A stretch of 64,000 nucleotides of DNA from Sorghum bicolor (GCF_000003195.3 NC_012873.2:44820061-44884060); one strand, 5' to 3'. Counted from the first letter of the stretch, positions 22,101 through 35,283 are shown. Notes: generated by a model not told the origin, from the sequence alone. Program-made: numbers and translations.

Positions 22101-24510
22101 TCTTCATTTATTTTTCAGTTTGTAGGGTTATTGTGTATCTAGATTATGTGATTACAAACTGACCAACATGGTGCTATGACAGGGATCAAGGCTGCCTGAG
22201 TTGTCAGATACAGACATGATTGTGTTTCTTGGTGACTTCAATTACCGGCTTTCTGACATTTCTTTCGATGAGGCAATGGGCTTGGTTTCCAGGCGATGCT
22301 TTGACTGGTTGAGAGAGAATGATCAGCTACGAGGAGAAATGAAATCTGGGAGAGTCTTCCAGGGGTTACGTGAAGGAGAATTTAAGTTCCCCCCTACTTA
22401 TAAATTTGAGAAACACATAGCAGGCTTATCTGGTATAAAACTATCTGTTTAAGGGCCTGTTTAGATTGGGAACGAAAATTTTTTGGGTGTCACATCGGAT
22501 GTGTTGGAAGGATGTCGGGAAGGGTTTTTAGAAACTAATAAAAAAACAAATTACATAGCTCGTCAGGAAACTGCAAGACAAATTTATTAAGCATAATTAA
22601 TCTGTCATTAGCATATGTGGGTTACTGTAGCACTTAAGGTTAATCATGGAGTAACTAGGCTTAAAAGATTCGTCTCGCGATTCTTAACTAAACTGTGTAA
22701 TTAGTTTATTTTTTTATCTACATTTAATGTTTCATGTATGTGTCTAAAGATTCGATGGGATGGATGAAAAAATTTTGGGTAGGAAACTAAACAGGGCCTA
22801 AATTATTAGTCACTGTACTGGATTGATTACACTAGCATAACCTAAATTGCAATAATTTTTTTTAATTTTTTAGTGATATCCTGAAGCACTTATTATAGTG
22901 ATCTTATCTAGTTAACTTTTATTTGTCTTAGGTTATGATAGTAGTGAGAAAAGGCGCATTCCAGCCTGGTGCGACAGAATTCTATATCGAGACAGCCGAA
23001 CCAGTTCACAGACTGAGTGTTCTTTGGAATGTCCTGTAGTTTGTTCGATATCACTGTAAGTAGTTTGTTGTTTGCTTAATATAATATAATATAATATAAT
23101 ATAATATAATATAATATAATATAATATAATATAATATAATATAATATAATATAATATAATATAATATAATATAATATAATATAATATAATATAATATAAT
23201 ATAATATAATATAATATAATATAATATAATATAATATAATATAATATAATATAATATAATATAATATAATATAATATAATATAATATAATATAATATAAT
23301 ATAATATAATATAATATAATATAATATAATATAATATAATATAATATAATATAATATAATATAATATAATATAATATAATATAATATAATATAATATAAT
23401 ATAATATAATATAATATAATATATGATAATATATGATATAATATAATATAATATAATATAATATAATATAATATAATATAATATAATATAATATAATATA
23501 ATATATGATATGATATGATATGATATGATGTTGTTAATTAATTTGCAATGCCTGGTATTCATTTTTTTTAGGTACGACTCTTGTATGGAAGCAACGGACA
23601 GTGATCACAAGCCTGTAAAATGTGTGTTCAATTTGGATATTGCTCGTGTTGACAAACAAACAATGAGGCAGAAATATGGAGAACTAATGACTTCAAATAA
23701 GGAAGTGCTGGACTCACTTCAGGGCTTGGAGCCTTTTCCTGAAGTAAATATCAGCACTAATAACATCATTCTGCAAGATCAAAACCCTTCTGTTGTGAAG
23801 CTACATAACAGAAGTACAAAAGAGTTGGCTTGTTTTGAGATCATTGGTCAGACATCAAACTCATCTGGCACATCAGGTTTCCCTTCTTGGCTGAAGGTAG
23901 GTTACTGCTCTGTCTTCTCTCCTTGTCCTATGCTAAGGTACTCCATTTGAACATAGTTTAGCTATAGCCTTGGGACATGAACTATACACAGATGACTGCC
24001 GTTTATGTAGGCACATATCAGAAAGTGTTGTTAGCTATGCTCAACCAAGATGGTGGAAAGATAAAGTTTACTGAATGTGAATCTGCAAGTCTCATTCTGT
24101 TGAGTTTTCAATTACATATATCTAGCATATCACTGAAATGATAATAGATACTCTAATACTATAAGATTGTTTTGCTAATTAAGATTTGTTCGATACCATG
24201 ACCTTAATTGTTTGAGAACTGAAAGAGTACGCGGTAACCACAGGTTTCTCCGGCAGTCGGTATAATCTCTCCTGGACAATCAGTAGAAGTGGCATTGCAA
24301 CATGGACAAATACGAAGTCAAGATTATCTTACTGGGACTTCAGGGAATAGTTCTGGGGACGAGCAAGAAAAGGTTACAACGCTGTTGGTGACAATAACCG
24401 GAGTGGACTCGACAGCTGGGAGATATTACAAGATACAAGTACAGCACCGGAGCCGCAGGGAGACATTTCCATCAAGAGGTTATAACTTTGCGGATCGATT
24501 CTTTGGTTGA
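16156..24510 (+). CDS. FRA3: WD40-containing inositol polyphosphate 5-phosphatase, FRA3 type
   Basis: Eleven exons, all in frame: 16156-17044, 18897-19149, 19247-20051, 20521-20642, 20724-20808, 21733-21898, 22048-22085, 22183-22432, 22932-23055, 23572-23896, 24244-24510 (1107 codons). The start [11 protein letters not shown] opens a Pro/Ser/Ala-rich tail of about 180 residues. Beta-propeller (WD40-like) repeats span about 185-590 ([27 protein letters not shown]). The catalytic domain runs from about 595 to 925 with every signature present: [43 protein letters not shown]-terminal domain follows. The family removes the 5-phosphate of phosphoinositides and soluble inositol phosphates; Arabidopsis FRA3, of similar length, is needed for normal fibre secondary walls and actin. 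The gene looks intact. Exon 1 is extremely GC-rich and later exons are not. Introns 8 and 9 hold repeats. It could be a sister 5PTase12-14 form. Confidence 0.93.
18175..18305 (+). mobile_element. Possible SINE fragment in intron 1
   Basis: A B-box-like ggttcga precedes a short body and a run of 16 or more T, in the 1852 bp first intron. Grass Au-type SINEs end in poly-T, but I cannot identify an A box or target duplication. The rest of intron 1 (17045-18896) shows nothing I can name. Confidence 0.25.
22453..22798. mobile_element. Tourist-type MITE in intron 8 of the phosphatase gene
   Basis: The terminal inverted repeats gggcctgttta and taaacagggcc are flanked by TAA (22450-22452 and 22799-22801). 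The element is 346 bp in a 499 bp intron and begins 20 bp after the last base of exon 8. It shares its internal 'ttcgtctcgcgattc' and 'gattcgatggga' segments with the MITE at 2177-2747 but is a different subfamily. Confidence 0.9.
23075..23530. repeat. (TATAA)n pentanucleotide array in intron 9
   Basis: A nearly perfect 5 bp repeat runs to about 23420 (around 69 units), then an irregular patch (atatgataatatatgata), more units to about 23500, and a (GATAT)n tail. It makes up most of the 516 bp intron between the exon with PAWCDRIL and the exon with SDHKPV. Length is likely polymorphic. Confidence 0.97.
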
Positions 24511-25340
24511 GCACTTTTGTGAAGCTGGTTTGGTTTGTGAACCAGAGAATTCAGAAGTACTGGGCGAATGATGTTGATGTAACATAGACGATTTTTCTTT
24601 TCAGTTAAATGTGCATAGAGATTTGCATGTTGTAGAACAAAAATTCTATCGTGTGAGTGACGAAAAAAACATGGATTTGAGGAATTGGAATTTATTAATA
24701 TTGTCGGAAAGAGCAAAATATACAGTGCACGAGTACAGCGATCTAGACTGCAGTCTGCAAAGCTGATATTTTCCAAAGGACTCGCTCGATCAGAAATAAA
24801 CATAGTTGGCATGGAACACTGAGCCGCAGGATCAGGAAAATGCTCCGACGATCGTTATGGCCACATTCAATCCTGCAGCGGATGCATGGCAGCAGCCTCA
24901 CAAGATAGGCTTGAAAATGGTCCTAGTTAATAGATAAACAGGGGCTTATCCACAGGATCAGTGATCTAATTACATGAACACCAACTACTTTAATGTTGAT
25001 CAATGGAGACTAACCGTAATCATGAGTCGGGTCGTCACCCATGGGTAGTGGAAGCAGAGATCGTTAAGACCGACTGTAAGCGCTTCATGTGCACTCACCT
25101 AGCGCAAGGCAGTTGTCGACGCCGCCTCCTGAACGCCGATGAAGGAGCAGAGACGGCACAACGGCGTCGGTGGTGGTCTTCAGGCTGATCCGGCATCCTA
25201 AGGATCGGTGAGTTAGTTTGGAAATGAGTGGACACTGGACACTCTTGTGCATGCATTGGCCCGCACAAGTAACAGTCCCCTTTTATATCTAGTGACGCTT
25301 ACACGGGGCCTATAACCTTGGGTTGTTAGGGGCACTGTTG
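24511..25340. other. 3' UTR and flank of the phosphatase gene
   Basis: The AT-rich sequence after the stop, to about 24850, is the expected 3' UTR. No canonical AATAAA is clear, as is usual in plants. From there to 25340 I see no gene or repeat that I recognise. Confidence 0.5.
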
Positions 25341-25460
25341 GAGCATGTTCGCTGGTCTAAAAAGTCATGGTTAAAAATACTCCTTTGCTGATTTATTATG
25401 AAAAAAAAACATTATTGGTTGGCAGAAAAAATATGACTTATAAGACAAGCGGACAGGGGC
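25341..25460. mobile_element. Short MITE of a common grass family
   Basis: The ends gcatgttcgct and agcggacaggggc are roughly inverted, and the interior (gctgatttattatgaaaaaaaa, tgacttataagacaagc) matches a widespread family of about 120 bp. No target duplication is clear. From 25461 to 25963 I see nothing recognisable. Confidence 0.55.
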
Positions 25461-25963
25461 AACGTGCTCCCCTTAGACTCGGCATGCAAGGATCTGGGCA
25501 TTGGCCCGTCTCCTCCAAAGTCAGAGATCACTTTTCCAACATTAGTGTCAAAGATCATAAACCATAGAGTAACCTTTTCCCCTAAATGTGTTGAATGTGT
25601 AGGAGATTTGTACTTAAATTTTAAGGTCAAATACCACTAAAAGGTGATGTACCAATTAAAATTTGACACATTTTGAAGGTGGTCATCGGGAGCGTAGTTG
25701 GACTTTGGCATAAAAAGAATACCAATTGAATACCATATGTCATGATCCTAAACTAATAAATCATGTAGGTTGCTCATGGATAAGAGTGATCATAAGGAAA
25801 CCTATCATATATGATTTACGTAGTGCATGCACAACAAGAATTCTAAACTCGCTCATACAAATCTAGACAAGAATATGAACGAGACGCTAATTGAAATTCA
25901 TGAAACATGGGTGGAGAATTGGGGTCCATTGTCTGTACTAAACCCTCTTGACAATTATTTGAT

Positions 25964-26103
25964 CCAATATGGTGTACACCATGGCATACGTCTCAGCTTT
26001 GTCAAGTCTTCAAATTCCCTGAAGTCTAGTTGGCCAATATGGTGTACACCATGACATACGTCTCAGCTTTGTCAAGTCTTCAAATTCCCTCAAGTCTAGT
26101 TGG
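25964..26103. repeat. 70 bp tandem duplication
   Basis: Two head-to-tail copies (25964-26033 and 26034-26103), starting ccaatatggtgtacaccatg, differ at only two or three bases. Confidence 0.9.
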
Positions 26104-28179
26104 ACTTCTACTTCTCCTTTGGGAACCAAACCTTTTTTGTGCTTGTTTGAAAGGATTCCCTTTGGCACCCAAATTGGTTTGGCTCATCCATTGTTGTCTT
26201 GTTTGTTGATCTTAAGAGCCACCACCTTTTGATCCTTCCGCTTCAGCAAATATGTGTGGTGGACTTTCTTGTCAACCTTGGTGTAGGTGTTGGAGAGCTT
26301 CTTTTGTTTTTTCTCTTTCTTCTTTTCTCCCCATTTCACATTGCACCTTGCCCTTCCTTGTAGCACAAGTAGCAAACTTTGCTCCCTCATCAAGCTTCTT
26401 CATGTCTTCTTGCCTCTTTCAATGCAACCAAGGCCTTGGTGTGGCGGTCCATTTCTTGCTTGAGGAGCTCATTCTCCATCGCAACTTCGTCAGTCCATGA
26501 ATCTACAATAAATTTGTCAACACAAGACTTGTTGCCCATGGGTGAGTCTAAATCAATGCAAGAAGTAGAGGCAACTATTTTTTAGTTATCTCAAAAGGTG
26601 ATCTTTTAGGTGTTTTAGGGGTAATTGAATTAGCTTCAAGTTTTTCAAGTTAATTATAGCTCAACATTATAATCTACAAATGTATCAAGTTTGTTTGCAA
26701 ACTCATCATAGCTTTTAATTGAGCTAGCTAACTTTTGCTTAAGTTCTTTGATTTAGATGGTTGCTTTGTACAAGTTTCTTGTAATTGTTCCACCATATGG
26801 ATCATTGCTCTCGCTTTCTCTTTTAGCTTTACCTTTTGCCATGAGGCTATGCAAAAAGCTCGATGAAGATTTGTATCTACGCCTTTGTGATAGGCCTTTC
26901 TTCACTTGAAGAATCATCCAATGTCTTGATGGTTATGAGGACTTTCCTTTTCCTCTCCTTCCCTTCTTTTTTTAAACTAAAATTGTGGGGAAAGAAACCT
27001 CTGAGCAGATTTGATTAAATAATGCACCCAAGCAACACCAAAGGAAAACAAATACCAACCATTAAGAAGATGGCCACACCCCAACACACATAAGGGAAAA
27101 AAGAAACAAGAGAGAAAGGAAAAAAAACTAAACTAGACCAAACTTAGCTAAAAACAAAACAAAGTAGAACTAAACTAAAGAGAGGATTACATGTTATTTA
27201 ACCATAAAAGGATGGAGTCCTTCTCTTCTTATTTTCCATTAGCTTGGGCTTGTTTGGACATTCTTCCACAAAATACCCAATCTCACCATAATTAAAGCAA
27301 CCCTCCTTTCTTTTGTTGTCTTCTTTGTTTGGTGAACATGATATCTTCAATAGTGATGGGCCCTCCCTTGGATGCATCTTGCAACACCTTCTTCACTCCT
27401 CTAATTAATTCCATGACTTCTTCATTTTCGTAGGATAAAGAGGTGGAAGCTTGCTCTTGATTATCTTTGTCATCTCTTCCTCGTCTTCTTCTTCTTCACT
27501 TGAGCTTGACTTAACTTACTCACCCTTCTTCATCTTCTTGTGCTCATCACATGAGAGAGCAATGCATTGCTTGCTTGATGAAGAGGCTTCTTGACCCATC
27601 TTGTGTGACATTTCAAATGTCACAATCTTGCCAATGAAAAGCACGGGGGTCATGGTGGTCAAGTTCTCCAAGTTGCAGAGGATGGTGATGCTGGAGGCAT
27701 AATTGTCATGTGGTTGCAACAAGATGATCTTCCTCACCACATTTGCATCAGGCACCATGGTTAGACCAATTGCATTGAACTCATTTGCAATTTGATTCAA
27801 ACATGAATACATATCTTTGATGAGCTTATTTGCCAACATTGAAAAAGAATTGTTAGTTTGTTTAACCAAGCAATACTTTTGTTCATGAACATTGCTAGAC
27901 CTGTGAAGCTCTTGTAATTTTATTCATATTTCATTAGCCTTGGTGAGCATGAAAACTTGGCTAGACACATCAATGATTTTTGATCAAAGAGATGCATTTT
28001 AGCATGAGTGTTGAAGTGGATCTCTTTCTTATCATTAGATGCTTCACTCGATGATTCCTTCATCTTCACTCCTTCAAGCCACTTGATGTCTTCTTGTATC
28101 ATCAACTCTTGGCTCGATCTTCACATGTGACGTGGATAACTTGTAGCTTCACATGGCTTTCATAGTCCATCAACCTTAG
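26104..28179 (-). pseudogene. Decayed gag region of a SIRE/Maximus-type Ty1/copia element
   Basis: On the minus strand, fragments follow the order of a copia gag. Near the N terminus (28105-27920) is NDKKEIHFNTHAKMHLFD. A longer open piece (27869-27516) has the gag-polypeptide motif CLNQIANEFNAIGL ... LTTMTPVLFIGKIVTFEM. A degenerate zinc knuckle lies at 27258-27299, where the second Cys and the His have both become Tyr (CFNYGEIGYFVEEC). Basic, Lys-rich sequence continues to about 26200. Many stops and shifts are present and no protease, integrase or RT is left here. The capsid protein once encoded would have packaged copia RNA. The LTR at 28180 lies directly upstream on the same strand. The 27000-27200 part is AT-rich and may be a separate insertion. 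Confidence 0.7.
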
Positions 28180-29920
28180 TGAAGGGTCGAGATGATAGAC
28201 TAGAGGGGGTGAATAGTCCTTCCTAAAAACTTAATTGCATTGACTAACTGAAACAAGCGTGGAATTAAAACTATCGGTCTACCCAAGACTACACCCTTCT
28301 AACTAAGTTCATAAGGATCCTAAACAAGAAACTAAGGTGCCGAGCTAGCAAGAGCTCTCCTAACCAATTCTAGCTTACAAGGTCACACAACCTATGCAAC
28401 TAGTACTTTAAGCAAACCGAGGAGTACCTGCACAATCTAGTGATGCATAGCGCATACAGCCTAAGCTCACTAGCAATGCTCAATAACAAGGCTACACAAG
28501 CCAAATTAGATAGTGCAAATAACTTAGGTACACAAACTAAGTAATGTGACTAACAAGATTACACAAACCAAATTTGTCATACAAGGGAGCTACTTCTAGC
28601 TACACAAGTAAGAAGGTAACTATCAAGCTACACAAGCTAAACTAGTTACAAGAGCAACTACACAAGAACTATATATAGAATGTAAATACAAGCTTGTGTA
28701 TGGCGAATGCAAACCACCAAGAAGAGTAGACAATGTTGACATAGTGATTTTTACTGAGGTTCACTTGGTTGTCACCAAGCTAATTCCTCGTTGAGACAAG
28801 CTCCAAGGTTATCGCCAGTCCTCAGGCTAGTGGTGATCCCAAGTCACACTCTCCCACATGGAGTGCTTACCATAAGCTCTAGCACTTGACCTGGCCAGAC
28901 CACTTGTCGCTCTTCGTGTCTCGCTATACTAGAGTTGCTCTTCGTGATCCCCATGGGGTGAGCACAGTCCCCCTAACAAGTCTTCTCTAAAACCACGAAC
29001 AATCTTTTTGCGTGCTTCGACGAAGTCACAAGTCACCAAGCCATCTAGGAGGTGGCAAACTCCAAGAGTAACAAGCACCACTAGCTTGCAACACGACCAC
29101 CTAGTGCCACTCGAAGCAATCTCTCAATGCAATTGCACTAGAATCACTTACTCGCTATTGATATGCAATCTAGCAAGCACAAGTGAGTTAGAGGGCTCCT
29201 AAGTACTCTCAAGCAAGGACACAAAGTCCCCCAAGGTGCTCCACCTCAGTCTTGCCTAAGACACCCTTCTATTTATAGCCCCAAGGGCTAAATTAGCTGT
29301 TGCCCCTTCACTAGGCAAAATGTGTGTGCACCAGACGCTCTGGTGCAATGCACCTGACGCTGCAGCCAGTGTTCGGTGCTCACAAAGTTGTCATGTGTCA
29401 CTAGCCATTTGAATTTAGCCATTGCCACCGATGGCCAACTCGCACACGCGCTTGACATGGTCACACCGAACACTTCGGTGCCACACACCGGACACTGGGC
29501 CTTGAGTGTTTGATGCAACTTAGAGAGGTTCCAAACAGAAAAAATTGTCACTAGACACACCGGTGGGGTACCACCTAACACAACCAGCTTTCAGTGCCAA
29601 CGACACCTCCTCCATGCGCTTGCAAACTTTGCTAAAGTCACTAAGCACCTAACGCTGGACAGTGCATGGCCAGTGCTTGGTGCAAAACCATCGGATGTGC
29701 TGGTGCACCAAACTTTGTGCTAAAATGCCCAATAGGCACCTGACACTAGCCCAGCGTCCGGTGCTATTCTGGCTAGCGTCTGGTGTGTGTTTCTCAGTGA
29801 GAATCACTCCCGTGACTTCATCAAATCCTACTGAGCAAGCTCAGTAGGAGGAAGATGGAGTCTCCACACATCTCTACCTCTCAAACTTCACCTCCTTTGT
29901 AAATGTGCCAACACCACTAT
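28180..29920 (-). repeat. Truncated SIRE-like copia LTR (copy A)
   Basis: On the minus strand it ends ...ctattcaccccctctag...cccttca just before the gag remnant, the standard position of a 5' LTR. It aligns throughout with the solo LTR starting at 30331 (roughly 80% by eye). It stops at about 29920, where an Athila-like LTR begins, so its remainder is displaced or lost. Confidence 0.75.
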
Positions 29921-31578
29921 TGATGGTAGTTAAAAAATATTATAAACCATCAACCTTTCTCACTTAAATAATGAATATGATATTTTAGGAGGTTATTACT
30001 AACAATTTCCACGAGTTTTGGTGAATTTATATTTTTCTCAGGGATATTTTAGAAAGAATACCAAGGAGAATCAAAACATTAAAAATGATTAAACTTAATC
30101 ATGATGAAAAGTACATTAGAATACTCTATAAGACCCTAGAAGACACCACATCAAAGCGAAGGCTGAGAATGTGACATGTGGGGCCGATTAGCCCCACACT
30201 CATGCCGATCGGCCATCTATCTAGGGTTTTGGTGATGCCCTTGTGGAGTATTCTTTCACCACCTTCTATGATGCATCTCAATCATATTTTAAAGTTGGTT
30301 TGATCCAAGGGCTCACATTGATTCCCTAGGTGAAGGGCCGAGATGGCGGACTAGAGAGGGGTGAATAGTCATTTCTAAAACTTATCACACTGGCTAACCA
30401 AAATAAGTGCAGAATTAAAACTATGGGTCTAGCCAAGACTACACCCCTCTATCTAAGTTCTCTAGCACCTTGTAAAAGATCCTAAACAAGCAAACAAGGT
30501 GCTGCCTTAGCAAGAGCTCACCTAACTAATTCTAGAAGCAAGGTCACACAAACTTATGCCACTAGTACTTTGCAAACCAGGGAGCTCCTACACAACTAGT
30601 AAGCAAAAGCACAAAACTTCTAAGCTCACTAGCAATGCTCAATAACAAGTCAACCAATGCCAAATTAGAGAGCGCAAATTACTTAGATACACAGACTAAG
30701 CAATGTGACTAACAAGGTTACACGAACCAAATTAGTCACGCAAGGGGACCTACTTCTAGCTACACAAGCAAGAAGGTAACTAGTAAGCTACACAAGCAAA
30801 ACTAGTTACAAGAGCAATTACACAAGCACAAGTATATGAATGTAAAAACAAGCTTGTGTTAGGGACTTGCAAACCAACGGGAAGAACAAAGTTGACATGA
30901 TGATTTTCTCCCAAGGTTCACTTGGTTGCCACCAAGCTACGTCCCCGTTGTGTTGACCAACACTTGATGGTTCGGCGGCTAAGAGGTGTATGATGAACCT
31001 CGTCCTCACTAGGACACCGCAAGAACCTACCCACAAGTGAGGTAGCTCAATGACACACATGATCCAATAGAGTTGCTCTTTGCGATCCCCGCGGGGTGAG
31101 CACCGTACCCCTCACAATCTCTTCTCCGGAGCACCACACAATCTCCTTGCATGCTTCAACGGAGTCACAAGCCACCAAGCTATCTAGGAGGTGGCAACCT
31201 CCAAGAGTAACAAGCACCACCGGCTTGCAACACGAGCATCTAGTGCCACTCGATGCAATCTCTCAATGCAACGCACTAGAATCGCTCACTCACACAATCG
31301 GATGATCACTATCAAGCATATGTGAGTTAGAGGCTTTACTAGTACTCCCCAAGCATGGACACTAAGTACCAAGGGTGCTCAGCACCAGCCAAGGCTGGCC
31401 ACCACTTCTATTTAGAGCCCTAAGGGCTAAACTAGCCGTTGTCCCTTCACTGGGCAAAAGTCGGGGGCATCGGACTCACTGTAGGGAGCCACCGGACGCT
31501 GGAATAGTGCATCCGGTGCTCTAGAAATAGCCACGTGTCACTAGCCGTTTGAACTTGACCGTTGCCACCAATGGCTAA

Positions 31579-33058
31579 TGTTGACATTTGTTAAGTGCAA
31601 TAAGAATAAGAAAAATTCCGCAAGCGCACAGAACATCATCGTAGCATTTTACCGGGAGTATTCCAGGTATCGTTATTTATATTTTACTACTGGGAAGCTA
31701 AGGTCAAAGAATCTGATAACTTACTATCATGCTCTACTAATTTAATAAACCAACTAGACTAAAGTAGGGGTAAATGATATATGATAGGTAATAATATAAA
31801 AGTGAGAATTCTATGATAAATGCGTAGATAGCCATAGCGGGAGGACAACGGGAGAGACCTGGGTTCCTGTATACTTCTCTATTACTTCAGTTCTATGATA
31901 ACAAAGAATGAATAGATATAGCAATCACATATTAGCACTTTGGGACATCAGAACACCAACCACAGAAAGAGAACTGGAAGGGGGCTGGGAAGCTCTGACT
32001 ACGGTCCTACAAACACCGATCCGAACGAGGTGGAATACGTCGACCGTTAGGGCTGTCACTACCCTAGGGCTACCATAACAATCTGCAGGACTGGGTGCAA
32101 CCTCAGGTAACCTCTAGTATAGACACCACGTCTACACTAACGATTACTACTCTAATTACCATGAATAACTAGAGCACTCGATGCGAACGGAGATCCTATA
32201 ACAAAATATAACAACTACACTACTCGATAATAATAAAGGCATAAAAGTAAATAGAGAAGATAAATATATTAAAGCATAAGTCTTACAATAAATATAAAGA
32301 CATACCAAAACTCTGAAGACTTCTCCAGAACCGAAGCGCAGCTCCGCTCTCCCTAACTTCCTACTAGAACTAATCTACTACATTGGAATGTCTAGCCCTA
32401 ATTCTCTATAGAGGAAAGGTTATCCTTCGAGGGCACCTCTCAACTCTATAATGATGTGTTCTCCTCCAGGGGCCAGGGGCCTTGCTTATATAGCCTCCTC
32501 CTTTGTGCCTTTTTGGTTCAGCAGGCGATGTGGTACTAAACTTTCCACCATATCTCATTAAAATGCACATAGGCCTTAATGGACCAAAATCTGATTTGAG
32601 CCCAATTAATCCCGCACCTCTTTTATGTGGAGTCCTTCTTTTATTAATATCTCATGATTCAGAACTCCAAATATAGCAAATAATATGTGCATTTCGATCA
32701 GCTCGACGAGATCTTTTTAATGGTGTACTCCATTCTGTGATTGGTGCTTATACCAGGGTGGGCGCCTAGGATCAAGGGTAGGCGCCCTGGCCCCGGGCCC
32801 GTCTCGGCTCCACTTCGGTCGAGTTGCTTCTAGAGTCTTCCTGATTATGGAAAAATTACCTCACACATTAATATCTCTATGTAAACCCGACGTGTGGGCC
32901 TTTCCTTCGTATTTCATGATAACCCCCTGCAGAAATAGACAAACACCAAAACTCGTGAAAATCTATCAGATGAAACCCTAAGTCTAGGTGTCGGTTGCAT
33001 TTGGATCCTTTTTCATGATTAGTTGACGGTTAAATGTGAGCATTAAGGACCGTCAACA
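31579..33058 (-). repeat. Full 3' LTR of the deletion derivative
   Basis: It runs from tgttgacggtccttaatg (33058) to ...acaaatgtcaaca (31579) on the minus strand. A TATA box (tatataa on the minus strand) lies near 32487-32493, upstream of the conserved gcccctggcccctggagg. Confidence 0.9.
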
Positions 33059-33075
33059 AGCTCCCCCAAGCTTAA
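33059..33075 (-). other. Polypurine tract
   Basis: On the minus strand aagcttgggggagct abuts the 3' LTR, as in the other family members. Confidence 0.8.
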
Positions 33076-33777
33076 CCTTTGCTCGTCCCTGAGCAAAGAT
33101 GGACTCAAGAGTTTCTACAGTGGTTTCATGCCTTAAAGGTACACATGCGTTCAAACAAGATCTCATCTTTGGGTTAGGGTAAACTGTTAAGATTTAAACT
33201 TACTCATTTTACCTTCCACTATGGGTCTTGCAACCGTCACTTATATTTTGAGCAGTTAAAAGATAGAACGGTCTAGTCAAGCGCCATGTCTCTTGTTCTT
33301 CGATTAACTATAGCTCTAGAGTTTTTGCAGATTTTCAAATAAAACTCAGAGATTCCTTGTATGACTCTCTCTAGTCTCTCTTTTGTGGTATTTCCGGATC
33401 CTTACCAAGGCAGTAATGGTGTATGCCTTCTCTCAAAGTATGTGGTATTTTTGGTATGAGGCATAGTGGTATTGCCTTCTTTCTCACCCTACTCTAATAA
33501 GGTTTTGATATCTGGAGCTCATAGGTGGGAGACAACTAATACATGATTACAAGAAACTTATTGCATAGTCAAACCATGGATCCAGAAGAACAAGTCAATA
33601 AGTCAAATCAAGATGTGCATGTGTGGCAAATGAATGGTGTATGGTGATGATGGTGCTAATGGTGAAAGTCTAATTCTACTTGTTGCTCTTTTGAGGGGAT
33701 ACATACCTTCCTTGCTCTTTTGAAACTTTTTGAGGAGAATGAGATGCTCTATATTTTATTTTTCTTTTCTCTTAGGT

Positions 33778-33872
33778 GGGTATCTTGTACCCCTAATTCT
33801 ATTGTCGGACACTTGTCCATTTTTACCTCTCGTCTCACCTTTTCTTTTCTTCGAGGTTCCGGGCACTTGCCC
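33778..33872 (-). other. Three-hairpin element (deletion derivative)
   Basis: On the minus strand the order is gggc-aagt-gccc (33861-33872), ggac-aagt-gtcc (33807-33818) and gggta-caaga-taccc (33778-33792). All stems are perfect. The same triplet occurs in the two related elements. Confidence 0.75.
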
Positions 33873-35283
33873 ATTTTTATTTCCTCGCATTCACTTTTTT
33901 TCAGAGCACTCACCCTCTTGGAATAATGTAGCAAGTGGTAGTAATCAAAATATCTCGAGCATTTATTTCACGGGGAATAACAGGGATAGGATAATATTTT
34001 TGGCTATTCTCTCCCGGATAGGAGTAGAATAATTTTGGGTGAATCTAGCGATGGAAATGAGTGGATGTATGTGGATGCGTACTTCCAGAGTAGATGCAGC
34101 ATGTATGAGTGAACGTGCAAGTGAATCTTAATTTTAACCGCATGACAAGCTCCTAAGGGTCTACGTAGCTTGACCACACTCAATGCTCATAAGCAGTAAA
34201 AAGTAAATGTATGGTTCATAGTCTAATAAGCTTGTATATATGGCTGTGGTAGGATTTTAAACTTTCATCATACAGGAACTCATCATGCAACATTTTAAAG
34301 ATTTTCAAAGATAAAATTCTCTAGAATTCTAGCATCTCTAGGAACAGATAAACAACAGCTCAACCTTCTCATATCATATCTGTTAACGACTTAGACTTTA
34401 GATCAAGTACGCTTCCCACAAGTTCAGGTTTAGAGCAAATCTTAATTAATAACAGTCATGCCTAAACTTGAGAGAGATTTTAATTTTGAGAACTAGTCAT
34501 GGCAGAGCAACTATTCATCATTTCCATGTGAGAGCTTATCATGAGGGTTCATAGCAAACTTTATTTATTTATTTATTTAGCAAACTAAGCAAAGATATAT
34601 ATATATATATATAAGCATAAAATCTTTATTTGGGTTTTTATGATTATGCATCTTTTTATTATTTGAGTAAAGTATAAACGTGAGTAGAACACTTAGCTAG
34701 ATAAATGGGGGTGCTCTCCCCCAAGCTGGATCTTGACGTAATTTTTTCTGATATAGCTAGCAGGTGGCGTAGGTGTATTTGAATGTTGGCAGCACCCTGA
34801 TAGCGATTAGGATATCCTCCGGCTGCTAATCTTCCTTGATCCTTGAATTCTGTGGAGCTCAAATAGACAATAAAGTTTTGTGGAACTGGTTAAGTGTTAG
34901 CATAAAATCTCTTAGCCTTTATCATGTTGTGCTTTCTCTAATAAATATTACTCTCTTTAGTAGGATTATAAAGTTATTTTTATATTTTCATTTTTATAAG
35001 ACAAGCATATATTTATTTTATTTTTACGCCACCATAGCGAATGGGTTTTATGCCACGAGCATACTCACATGGGGCTTAGTGTTTTTAATATTTTTATTTT
35101 CTTTTCAAGATAGCATGATTAACTAACAAGCTATTTAAGGAAAGTAAATAATTTAAGAAAAAAGGGAATGCAGAAAGGATAAATATGGATAACTACCGAT
35201 TTTACCTTTCGATGAGGGTTCAATGTTTTAAGTCTTCTGAACAAGACTTCTCATCGTGTTCATTCTTTAGGTGCGTCATTTGA

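Noticed and set aside
22933..23562. 209-codon minus-strand frame with repeating IILYY
   Set aside because: It is the translation of a 5 bp repeat, which has no stop in this frame; it overlaps intron 9 and exon 9 of a real gene.
26184..26585. Plus-strand small frames in the copia remnant
   Set aside because: They are shadows of the minus-strand gag remnant, whose motifs are in the expected order.
28180..30330. Copies A and B of the SIRE-like LTR as the two LTRs of one element
   Set aside because: They have the same orientation, but copy B has its own CTAGG duplication and lies inside an Athila-like LTR; identity is only about 80%, so they come from different insertions.
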